Shown here: positions 50,906 to 61,700 of the stretch, piece after piece
Layout: each line of letters begins with the position of its first letter
Position numbering within the stretch: the first letter of the stretch is position 1
Assembly: GCA_003255065.1 (NCBI GenBank)
Contig: QAOA01005223.1
Span: 231,474 to 295,473, forward strand
Origin: Cercis canadensis
Lineage: Eukaryota > Streptophyta > Magnoliopsida > Fabales > Fabaceae
DNA: 64,000 bases
Direction: 5' to 3'
Translations under genes and position numbers: made by a program
Notes under the pieces: generated by a model
The model's database searches: none
What the model was told of the DNA's origin: nothing
Seen by the model: the letters and a program-made list of their open reading frames with translations, nothing else

Positions 50906-51292
50906 TTAAGATGAGGGAGATGGGCCTTTTGCAATCAAAGCGCATCTATTCCAAATTTGTTGGCCTCTTGTCAAAATTTGGGAAATGATACTTTTGAAGT
51001 ATGGGTCCAATGCCAAGGAGTTCATCAAATCCAAGTGACAACGCTGACCTAAACGGTTCACAAGCTCATCACAGCATTCCTCCGTTACTATGCCCTTCCA
51101 GTAAACTATATTTCCAGATATTTGATCTCGACATAAAGGACCCAATCTAGACCCGCATTCCTCTAGATGTTGAACCCATTCTGGTGAGGGCTTGGGAGGG
51201 TATTCTAAGGAATGCCCAGGGAACACCAAAAAACAACTGCAAGCAGCAAGGAAGATCATCATCAAGAGGAAGTGATTGCTGAATCTTGCCAT
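50906..51292 (-). CDS. Prolamin-like (PF05617, formerly DUF1278) secreted cysteine-rich protein
   Basis: Single-exon gene of 128 residues. Start MARFSNHF at 51292; the ATG is preferred over a TTG four codons upstream. Residues 1 to about 29 form a signal peptide (hydrophobic FLLMMIFLAACSCFLV). The mature part has six cysteines: C..C in EECGSRLGPLC, a CC pair in EECCDEL, then QRC and NRC, a pattern of the ECA1-gametogenesis-related/prolamin-like family. Relatives include EC1 sperm-activating peptides and DD11 (down-regulated in dif1), often expressed in the female gametophyte. A role in reproduction is therefore possible but not shown. A TATA box is about 80 bases upstream. A diverged pseudogene copy lies at 53158-53544. 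Confidence 0.9.
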   Translation of the reverse strand: MARFSNHFLLMMIFLAACSCFLVFPGHSLEYPPKPSPEWVQHLEECGSRLGPLCRDQISGNIVYWKGIVTEECCDELVNRLGQRCHLDLMNSLALDPYFKSIISQILTRGQQIWNRCALIAKGPSPSS

Positions 51293-51370
51293 AGTTTCTA
51301 ACAATTATGATTTTTGCTGTTGGCTTTGCAGTGGTTTTGGTGGTGAGAGTAAGTGAATGGAAAAATTACT

Positions 51371-51379
51371 TTTATAGAG
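51371..51379 (-). promoter_or_regulatory. TATA box of the prolamin-like gene
   Basis: On the minus strand the sequence reads CTATAAAAG, about 80 bases upstream of the start codon. In the duplicated pseudogene copy the equivalent reads CTACAAAAG. Confidence 0.7.
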
Positions 51380-53058
51380 GTCTAAAACTCTTCTCAACGT
51401 CATCAATAAATGGTATAAGGTTCAAATTAATTTATTAAGGAGATCAGTTCATATTGCACTTCGATTCTACATGTAATTAATAATCATTTCCCCTCTCTCT
51501 TCCAATTAAAATAATTATTGTCCTCCCAATATTATTCTTTTAATGGAAAATTTAAAATCTTCATAGTTGTTTATTTATAATTGCAAAATAAATGAAAAAT
51601 TAAAATTCCCTCAATAAACAACTAGTCATTTAAAACAATGGGTGTTTGTTGAGAGTATTCCCAAAAATTGTGCAGAGAGAAATAATAAGATATGACTTTT
51701 TTTTTCATTTAGTGGGAAAAAATATAATATTCGTATAATTTTCTTCATTATTTGCAAGAACAACGGATTCTATCTCATTTATGTCTTTGAAAATTGTCCT
51801 GCTGTTCATTTAAGCTCAAAATCAAAGTTCCAAATTTGGAAATTTTTATTGTAGGTCATGTACAATTACTTTTTTCATTAAGTTTATAACTTGGTTATTA
51901 AAACAAGGCTTACAAAATTTTACTTTCAGGTTCATTCTTGTACGCGATTCTTCAATATAGTGTTTTCTATGGAACGAAAATAAATAAAATAAGAGGGTAA
52001 AAACATAAATTGGTTATATTTAAGTAGGTAATCAATAGGAAAAAAGTAAATGATGTCCCCACCTGTTCTAGATGAATACCGTTTTTACGAGCACGTTATG
52101 GAACAAATTTTGGTGGTTAAATTTTTTAAGGAGAACAAGGACTTGGAATTTCTCCTTCTTAATTGACTAATCATTCTTTCTAGGATGTAAGATAGAGATC
52201 AGCTTAGCACATTCATTTTGATTATGGTTTAGGAAATTTCGGTAAGGAAACAAAGTGACCACGGTCCATACCAACGCAAATTCACCCGTACAAGAATCTA
52301 CCCATTATTGAAATGAGGCTTTGCGTGTCAATTAAAACTTGGGGCGCAAGATTGTCTCTAATTCTGCACAGCATAAAGCTAAAAGATGTAGTTATTTATG
52401 ACATTCTCTTTAACATAAATTGCCATTTTCCTTTAAGAACAAAGGCCAAATCTATGAAATCCATTACGACTTCCCTGTCTTGTGGTTGCACTTATTCAAA
52501 ATTTTGCAAGAGGCCTAAACCATACTTTTCAGGTTTTCATGTTTAAGATTAGAAACGCATATAACTCTTGTTTCTTTAAGACCATTCTTTTTCCGAAACC
52601 AACTCTATGCAGAAATGTTAGCTATCATGCCACTATTTGAAAGTAGCCTCATGACACACATCTTTATAAATATTATTTTTGGTGGACTAGTTTGTCAGAG
52701 AAAGCTTGAACGATTTTGTCATTATAGTACTTAACATACAATGCTTAATTTTTTTTTATACAAGTCCAATAACGGTGATGCTCTTGACATTGCTCTTTAG
52801 TTAATTAGGTTATTCTTCTCATTTGTTTCATATTTTTCTCTTAATTAATATCTTAGCCATATCAGATTGAGTAAACAATGGAATTTTATCACATAGTCCA
52901 TGACTAAATTGTTTCTAGACTGTTTAATTTATGAAAAAAGCAATCTTACGTATCTTCATATTTTAACATCCGAATTTCAACCAAAACAAAAACAATGGTT
53001 TTCACAGTCGTATAGTTTCAATGTATACCATTCCTTTAAATCATTCAATAATCTAAAT

Positions 53059-55151
53059 TTAAATATATTTGTTGTAGTGCACCCCTTGGTTTTAACATAT
53101 ATGAAATTAAAAATTATTATTATCTTTATCAATACATGAAGAGGCCACTTAGCCTAATTAAGATGAGGGAGATGGGCCTTTTGCAATCAAAGCGCATCTA
53201 TTCCAAATTTGCTGGCCTCTTGACAAAATTTGGGAAATGATACTTTTGAAGTATGAGTCCAATGCCAAGGAGTTCATCAAATCCAAGTGACAACGCTGAC
53301 CTAAACGGTTCACAAGCTCATCAAAACATTCCTAAGTTACTGTGCCCTTCCCGTAAACTATACTTCCAGATATTTGATCACGACATGAAGGACCCATTCT
53401 AGATCCGCATTCCTCTAGATGTTGAACCCAATTTGGTGAGGGCTTGGGAGGGTATTCTAATGAAAGCCCAGGGGACACCAAAGAACAACTGCAAGCTGCA
53501 AGGAAGATCGTCATCAAGAGGAAGTGATTGCCGAATCTTGCCATAGTTTCTAACAATTATGATTTTTTTCTGTTAGCTATGCAATATTTTTGGTGGTGGG
53601 AGTAAGTGGATGGAAAAATTACTTTTGTAGAGGTCTAAAACTCTTCTCAACTTCATCAATAAATGATATAAGTTTCGAATTAATTTATTAAGGAGATAAG
53701 TTCATATTGCACTTCGATTCTACATGTAATTAATAATCATTTCCCCTCTCTCTTCCAATTAAAATAGTTACTGTCCACCCAATATTATTCTTTTAATGGA
53801 AAATTTAAAATCTTCATAGTTGTTTCTTTAGATTTCCAAAATAAGTTGAAAATTAAAGTTCCCTCAATAAACAACTAGTCATTTAAAACAATGGGTGTTC
53901 GTTGAGAGTATTCCCAATAATTGTGAAGAGAGAAATAATAAGATACTACTTTTTTTTTCATTTAGTAAGAAAAAATATAATATTCGAATAATTTTCTTCA
54001 TTATTTGCAAGTACATCGGATTCTATCTCAATTATGTCTTTGAAAATTGTCCTGCTGTTCTTTTAATCTCAAAATCAAAGTTCCAAATTTGGAAAATTTC
54101 ATTGTTGGTAATGTGTAATAACTTTTTTCCTTAACTATTAATTTTATAACTTGATTATTCATCACTGACGATATTTTACTTTCAAGTTCATTCTTGGATG
54201 TGATTCTTCAATATAGTGTTATCTATGGAATGAAAATAAATGAAAGGAATAAAATAAGAGGATGGAAAACATAAATTGGTAATATTTCAGTAGGCAATCA
54301 ATAGGAAAGGAGTAAATAATGTGCTCGCCTGTTCTAGAAGAATACCCCGTTTATGAGCACGTTATGGAACAAGATTTGGTGCTTAAATTGTTTATGGAGA
54401 ACAAAGATTTGGAATGTCTTCTTTCTTAATTGACTAATCATTCTTTCTGGGATTGAAGGTAGAGATCAGTGTAGCACATTCATTTCTATTATGTTTTAGG
54501 GAATTTCGGTAAGGAAACAAATTGACCATATTCCATACCAGCACAAATTGCCCTGTAGAAGAATCTATCCATTATTGAAATGAGGCTTTGCTTGTCAATG
54601 AAAACTTGGGGTGCAAGATTTTTTCTATTTGTGCACAACATAAAGCTCACTAATATAGTTATTTATGACATTCTCTTCCACATAAATTGATGCTGTGCTT
54701 TCAGTACAAAGACCAAACTTATCAAATCCATTACAACTTCCTTATCGGTTGCAATTAGTCAAATTTTTGCAAGAGAGCTAAACCATACTTTCGAGGTTCT
54801 TTATGTTTAAGATTAGACACGCATATGACTTGCCTTTCTTTAAGAGCATTCTTTTTTCAAGACAAACTCTATGCAGAAATGTTAGTTATCATGCCGCTAT
54901 TTGAAAGTAGCATCATGACACACATCTTTATAAATATTATTTTTGGTAGACAAGTTTGTCAGGGAAAACTCGTACGATTTTGTCATAATACTAGTTAACA
55001 TACAATGCTTGATTTTTAATACAAGTCAAATAATGGTGATAATCTTGACATTGCTCTCCAGTTAATTAGGTTGTTCTTTTGGTTTGTTTCATCTTTTTAT
55101 CTTAATTATTATCTTAGTCATATCATATAGAGTAAACAATGGAATTTTATC
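53059..55151. repeat. Segmental duplication, unit 2
   Basis: Second unit of the duplication, about 2.25 kb downstream of unit 1. The 168 bases between the units (52891-53058) have no counterpart after unit 2, because there the sequence changes abruptly to a retrotransposon fossil at about 55152. Confidence 0.9.
53158..53544 (-). pseudogene. Prolamin-like pseudogene (duplicate of 50906-51292)
   Basis: Aligns base for base with the intact gene without indels over 387 bases. The signal peptide and first cysteines are kept (MARFGNHFLLMTIFLAAC), but a GAG codon has become TAG after VYGKGTVT, removing the second half including four of the six cysteines. Beyond the stop the second cysteine of the CC pair is also replaced (ECF instead of ECC). 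The TATA box is altered as well (CTACAAAAG near 53622-53630). This is a decaying host gene copy; a short secreted product cannot be excluded but seems unlikely. Confidence 0.85.
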
Positions 55152-55240
55152 CAATAGGTCTTGTTATAACGTACCCAAAGGTCACTATAACACGAATGAC
55201 TAAATAAAAAAAGAGATTTAGTTTTTGAAATGAAAACTCT

Positions 55241-55250
55241 GGAGTCGCCA
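55241..55250 (-). other. Primer-binding site, tRNA-Arg type
   Basis: TGGCGACTCC on the minus strand is complementary to the 3' end of plant tRNA-Arg (..GGAGTCG plus CCA). It follows the LTR terminus ACAATTGG, the arrangement seen in Ogre/Tat elements. Confidence 0.7.
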
Positions 55251-56777
55251 CCAATTGTATTTAAAAACTGGGGAACAATTGGAAAACCCCTTTTTATTTT
55301 CAAAACTTGGTCTATGAACCAAAGAGGGTCTGAGAGTGTAATTGTGTGTAGGGAAGGTGTTAGGCACCTTACAACACCCGTCTAAAAGACGGTTACCTAA
55401 AATCAATTGTGCAAATTAAATAATGGCCAAATTGTGTTTGCTAAAATCCCTAAATGAAAATGAAAGAAAAAATGATGATTATTTAAATCTGGACTTGATT
55501 CGTCACCCTTGAATGCCTATGTACCCTAATTACGGATCAAAGTCCGCATAGTTCGTATTACGGTTCAAAAACTTAAAGGAAAATTTCATTTTCGAAAAAA
55601 AAATTCAAAACAAATGTTTATTTCACTTCTTCTTTTTTCATTTTTTTTTTTTTGCTTTAATCGTAAAAATAAACTAAGTAAATAAGCATGCAACCAATAT
55701 AAATTGCGAATAATTGTAAATATGCTATGCATGAATCTAATCTCATCCTAAATCCTTCCACTTTGTTCCCACGCTTCTCGGTTCCCAAAGTGGCGCTTAT
55801 CCTTACCTCGGGCGAATAGGAGAGCCACCCCTATGGGGGTAAGTCACCCCTATCCCTCTCTTGATAAGTAAGGGGCCTATGGATGAGCTACGAATAGATA
55901 AATATTATATGAATGCACATGCATGACTTTACAAAATTACAAAATTGTTTGGGGAGAGGGAATTAAAGTACAATTATAAAATAAGAAAAAAAGGCCCTCT
56001 AGTCCAACGTCTCCAACTTGTCTCCCAATTTCTAGTTCAAAATGGAGCTCCACTTGCCTCACATAGACTCGCCAAAATCAATATAGAAAGCAAAAGGACT
56101 CAAGGAAATATCAAAACACAAAAAAAATGAGAAGAAAGTTAGATGGCGATAATAATAATAAAAAAAAAAAGAAACAGCTTAAACAAACATTAGCACTAAA
56201 ATAATCTTTTTGGCAAAATCAAACTGACATCCAACAAAAGGCTATGAAAAAATAAGAAAATAAAATCCACAGAATAACATCTATAGAGCCAAAGGGCAGC
56301 AAGTGAACCAATTAACCATAACAGGGCAACAATTATTTTTCTAAGACAAAATGATGCACAATCAAAGCCTAGGACAGACCCTAAGATGGGTCAAAAATAA
56401 TCGTAAAGCAACCAAGAAAAAGAATGCCTAAAACACCCCCTTAAACCAGTACAAATAGCACCATGAAGTATACAAAACAGCTAATAAAACAACATGCAAC
56501 AACCTTTAAATGATGCAGAAACAGCCAGTAAAACAAGACTAGAAACAGTCTAAAAAAAATGCCAAAATAGCATGGAGAATATGCAGAAATAACCTTAAAA
56601 CAATGAACATGACAGTGAACCAAAAGACATTGATATTAAACTAAGTAATTTGTTTAAAATAGAGCAAAAAATAACAAGAACAAAGAAATGTGCAGAGGAG
56701 TAAGTCAAGGCTCAAACTTAATCAAATTAGAGAGGAATTTAGAAATAAAACAAAAGCAAACCACCAAAGATACAACA

Positions 56778-57303
56778 ATGGTGCATCAACTAGAAATTGA
56801 CTTGACCCAAATGCAAAGCTATGCTATTTCCCTTTTGATAAAGCCCAACATAACATAAGACATATTTCCAAGAAGAATTCTCTAATTCTCCTTCATGAAT
56901 AAGTCATTTGAGCTTTCCACAAAACCAATTATACCCATATGCTTGGATATAGTGATCATGGGATGATATCAATGTCCAAAACTTTCTAACACATCTGTGG
57001 GACAGCCATCACATGCATAAATTAAGTGCAATCCCCAAAAGACACAGCATAGTGCATCAACTAGAAATTGACTTGATCCAAATGCAAAGCTATGTTATTT
57101 CCCTTTTGATAAAGCCCAACATAACATAAGACATATTTCCAAGAAGAATTCCCTAATTCTCCTTCATGAATAAGTCATTTGAGCTTTCCTCAAAACCAAT
57201 TATACCCATATATTTGAATATAGTGATCATGGGATGATATTAATGTCCAAAACTTTCTAACACATCTGTGGGACAGCCATCACATATATATAAATTAAGT
57301 GCA
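56778..57303. repeat. Two-copy tandem repeat, about 270 bp unit, inside the fossil
   Basis: GTGCATCAACTAGAAATTGA starts a block that ends near CATAAATTAAGTGCAA. It occurs at about 56780-57032 and 57052-57303 with few differences. A shorter, more diverged repetition follows (GTCTTATAATTCTAA near 57432 and GTCTTACGGTTCTAA near 57625). Confidence 0.8.
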
Positions 57304-59639
57304 AACCAAACTTAGTAAAAGTCCAAAGAATTCACATACTCATTAGTTAACCAAAACAGCCCTGTTCGAATCAATACTGAGAGCAAACTTGAGATGCAAA
57401 AATTCTAAAAATTAAGTACAATGAAGACATATGTCTTATAATTCTAAAGATATGAGAAACACTTAAATCGGAGCTCCATAGCTCTGGAAAGAATTAACAG
57501 ACTACATGCTGCCAGATAAAAACAATAGGTCTGATGAAGCAGAAAAAACAAACAACTTTAAATTCAAACTGGGAGCAGGGGAGACAATAAAAAAAATCTG
57601 AAAATTATACACAATGGAGATATATGTCTTACGGTTCTAATGGGACAAACATCAATTAAATCCGAGTCCTACAGCTCCAAAAATTAATGAAACACTGAGG
57701 ATTGCCAGATAGAACCGAGAATGTGTAAATCAAATGCCTTTGATGCATCAATTCACACCCAAACTCATACCAAATGCCTTAAATCATAGTAAAATAAAAG
57801 AACAGCAGGTGCACAAAAAGAAAAGTGAACATAACACTTAAGTGTTATGTTCAATGACTTAATCTAGCCATAAGCATAAATAACAAGGCAAATTAACCCA
57901 ATCTGCAGAGATGATTTGGCTGCACTCAACAATGGCTCAAGCTTATTCACGTTATGCATAATAAAATGAGTAACACAAACCTCAAATTTTGTAATAAAAG
58001 ATGTCATGAGAGAAACAAAAGAGCTCCAGTAATGTGCCATAAAAATCATAGAGAAACACAAAAAAGAACAAAAAAAGAACTGAAGGTCATTTACTACTTT
58101 CAAAAAAATATAAACCAAAAAAAAAACAATCATAAAAGTTCAACACCCAACCTCAAGATAAAGACAATATAGTGGCACTAAAAGAACCCATCAGCAGATG
58201 AAAGAAATGCATTGTACTCCAAAACATAATGGTACTCCAATAGGATCAAAAGAAATAGAAATGGGAACCAAAAATAGGAAATCTCCACATTATATATTAA
58301 CAGAGCAAAATACTTCAATCACAAAATTAGCCAATGCAAATATTTGACATTCTATCATCAACAAAACCAAAACAAACACGTTGAAACAATGGGAAAATAT
58401 CAACCTAATCTAGTAGTCCCAAAATTACTCAAGAATCCCATGGAATACACTTAGCAGACACCTTAATCTCAAAGAAAACAAAAAGAGTAAAGGAAACAAG
58501 GAAAGTAGAAAACGATCTAGTAAAAGAGGATAGGGGAGAAGGATTTTGACCTTAAATTCCCCAAGCACTCCTTAGAACTACCAACTTCTCCTCTTTCTCG
58601 AACTACCTTGTATGCTTTCTCTTTTTCTGCTCAAGTTTTTCTGCTCCTTTGGGTTTATGCCTTCTTCTTTGTGATTTTTCTTTTGCTTTGTTCTCTGCCT
58701 CTCAAGAAAATGCTCTCTCCTCTATTAAAGACCCTCTCACCCTCTGTCTACCTCTACTCTCTCATGAAGACCCATCATCAAAAGAATCCCTCTTTACTTT
58801 TTTTTTTAATTTCCTTTGCACCTACCTAGAACTTTCCTTGCTCTTTCCTAGCAATTTCTTCTTTGCTCACTCCCCTCTCACTACTCTCTCACGTGGGCTC
58901 TCTAAACAATAATCCTCCTTTTACTTTTTTTTTTTTTATTTCTTTTTGCACATGCCTGGAACTTTCCTTGCACCTTCCTAATCTCTTTTTTTGTCTTTTT
59001 GTGAAAAAGTCTCACACACCTCACTCTTTTTTTTTTTTTTTTTTTTATCTTCTTTTGTTTTTTAATTTCTTTTATTGTCTTGTTGTGTCTCTAATNTTTT
59101 TTTTTTAAATTGTCTATTTCTTTTCAAAAGTATTATATGTACTCCTCTATTGCTTATTTCCTTTTGTTATTTTTGTTTTTCATTTCCTTTTATTGTCTTT
59201 TTGTGTCTTTAATTGCATCTCATTTCAAATCCATTGCCCACACAAAGCCTATAGAATCTAGAGCAACACATAAAATTTATTTTTGTCAAAAATANATTTT
59301 TTTCAAAAATAACCCTATGGATTAAAAATACTAAAAAGCTATATCTAAAGCATGAAAAATAAAGTAAAATAATAGGCTATAGGTTTAGAAAAAGAAATAA
59401 TTTTTTTGTCTATTTAAATGGACTTGAAACAAAAATTGAATTTAAAAATGAACACACATATATTATTTTTTTTATGAAAAATAAAGTCCAATAAAAAAAA
59501 TCTGGAACAAAAATTGATGTTTACGGTTTGCCCTTCTTACATGTTTCCTATTAGAATGACATGTTAAGTCATCGCTTATCACGCTTTCGTGTAGGGAACA
59601 TGTAAAGACAGAAGACAAGTATTTTGTCCGGCACTCAGA

Positions 59640-60015
59640 AAATTAATGGATGAAACTGTAATGGCATGAAAATTAATGGCTAAAAATATAATTGTTTGAA
59701 TTTAATGGCAGAAAAATTAATGGCGAGAAAATTAATGGCAGAAAAATATGATGACATTAAAATTAATGGTAGAAAAAATAATGGCATGAAAATTAATGGT
59801 AGAAAAATTAATGGTGAGAAATTAATGACAAAAAATTAATGCCATGAAAGTTAATGACAAAAAAGTATAATGACATGAAAATTAATGGCAGAAAAATTAA
59901 TGACAGAAAAACATAATGGCAGAAAAACATAATTGCGAGCAAATTAATGACATGAAAATTAATGACAGAAAAATTAATGGCATGAAAATTAATAGCAGAA
60001 AAAATAATGGCTAAA
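59640..60015. repeat. ATTAATGGCAGAAAA minisatellite
   Basis: About 25 variants of a 12-16 base unit (AAAATTAATGGCAGA, AAAATTAATGACATG and similar) in tandem within the retrotransposon long non-coding/LTR region. Read on the minus strand it gives a fortuitous hydrophobic frame of the INFHVINF type, which I do not consider a gene. Confidence 0.9.
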
Positions 60016-61700
60016 ATTAACATACCCTGTGGCACTAAGACGAGACATCTTTGATCTCTTGCAAGGAGAAGACAGTTCAATCAAAATTCGCTCTTTCAAA
60101 AATCGACTTGTTCAGACGTATCCTTTCTCATTATCACACATACTTCTTTCATTGTCGACTAAATTATCTCTTCTCTTTTATTTATTTATTTATTTATTTT
60201 TTAATGATGATATCACAAACACTTTGACAATCATAGGCAAAGATAAATCCTCCTGATTAGCTATTTTCCTCTTTTCATTTCTCAACACCCTTTCAAAGTC
60301 TCTGTTTCATTTATCACTAAAGAAAACCTCTAGCAAATCTCGGGCCTTGCTTTGATTTAGAAAATATCATTATGAAATCTGAAAACCTTGTCAATGTGAC
60401 CTACTTTAAAGAAATAGATGAATATTCCATATAAATAATTCACTCATGTTTTATTCAAAATAATAATTCAATAATTTATCATGGAGAGTAAAGAAGTAAA
60501 TTCAATGAATTAACCTCTTTTATTTCAACAGGATAAAATGATGAGCTGCCGAGGCTCCTCAAATTACTTAATTTTAAGGTCGGTTACCTAGCTTTTTGCA
60601 GCATAGGACAGCCCTAAGTCGAACCTAAGGATTGTTCTATGTGGTGAATCATATTGAAAAGCATGTAAACAGAGGGGGTTGAGTTTGGTTTAAGTGATTA
60701 ACGAAANAAGGTATGACTCAGAATTTTTGGACATACAGAACTCAAGATATGCCTGAAACACAGAGACAGCATATAATGCCCAGTATTGCTGGAAATTGCA
60801 ATTAAGCATAAATGGATCCTAAGTCATGAAATGAGGTCTAAGTCTATGCAATTCAGCCCAAAAGAGGTTTAAAAGACTAAGTATGAGGAATAACTATTGT
60901 ATAAAAAGTGTGTTCATCAATAAAATGTATACAAAATTTCACAAGATCGAAATTCAAAGAGATATCCATTAGAATAAAAATTTGCCTTAGCATGGAGTCT
61001 TTGAGAAATTGGACTTGCCCTAATAAGTAGGTGCCTACGTATCCTCAGAGAGGAATCAAAGCCCACGTAGTTCGGGATGAGAGATCCAGAAGCCATGTAG
61101 AATGGGCAATTTTGTCCCAATTGTAACTCTGTGATGTCCAGTTCTTATTGATTCTCATATTGCAATCGGATCAGACTTTCACTTGACCGAAAAGACATTT
61201 ATCCTTCTGATGTTGAAATTCGCCATTTTTGCTTTCTCATGAGTTTCTTCCCTTATCTGAAACAAACTTTCTGTCTTCTTTGATTCATTTTCGCATAAAC
61301 TCTCTTGCATGCTCAAACTCGCACTTGGATCACCTTATCGGGTTTTCAATCTAGCGGGCTTTTTTATTATTATTATTTTACGACTAATATCTTCTAACTA
61401 CGTTAGAGTTTATTGGCTTAGCAAGCTCTTGCACTTACATATTTGTGAGAATCAAAGCTCCTCCAGAGAATGCTTGGTTGATAATATATGGGCCTTGATG
61501 AGTTGTGGCCAATTTTCTCGTGCATCTTCTTGATGAGGTAAGACCTTTCTCAAAACTAAATCTCCCAGTTGAAACTCTTGAGGTCGAACTTTTTTGTTGA
61601 ATACTCTAGCCATTCTTTGCTGGTACAATTGCCCATGACAAATTGCAACTAATTTTTTCTCTTCAACCATGTTCAGTTGCTCATATCTAACTCGTGTCTG

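Larger units (their letters stand above)
50807..52890. repeat. Segmental duplication, unit 1 (partner 53059-55151)
   Basis: The 2.08-kb block starting TTAAATATATTTGTTG and ending near GGAATTTTATC aligns with 53059-55151 along its whole length, with substitutions and small indels at a level of very roughly 10 percent. That divergence is too high for a haplotype artefact, so this is an old duplication. The left end coincides with an N at 50806. Each unit carries one prolamin-like gene copy. Confidence 0.9.
55152..61700 (-). mobile_element. Ogre/Tat-like Ty3/gypsy retrotransposon fossil
   Basis: Partial element on the minus strand. The pol C-terminal region (61452-61700) is recognisable by RMARVFNKKVRPQEFQLGDL and VLRKVLPHQ, the tail of a gypsy integrase. 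To its left is a long non-coding/LTR region with features usual for this group, such as GGTGCCTAACACCTTCC (about 55353-55369 inverted) and the ACTACGTGGGCTTTGATTCC block near 61050. A tRNA-Arg-type primer-binding site, TGGCGACTCC, occupies 55241-55250 (minus strand), just after the LTR end ..ACAATTGG. Only about 90 bases of internal sequence remain beyond it before the duplication unit begins. The element is incomplete and broken, with several breaks. The LTR's outer end is not located precisely. Confidence 0.75.

Noticed and set aside
50807-55151. The 2.1-kb duplication as an assembly artefact
   Set aside because: An N lies at its left edge, but the copies differ by many substitutions and indels and one gene copy is decayed, which fits an old duplication better than two haplotypes.
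58608-59108. Hydrophobic Leu/Phe-rich plus-strand frames as membrane proteins
   Set aside because: They come from T-rich low-complexity sequence in the retrotransposon non-coding region and overlap in several frames.
59808-60080. 90-codon hydrophobic minus-strand frame as a membrane protein
   Set aside because: It is the translation of the minisatellite; the repeated INFHVINF pattern comes from the tandem DNA units.
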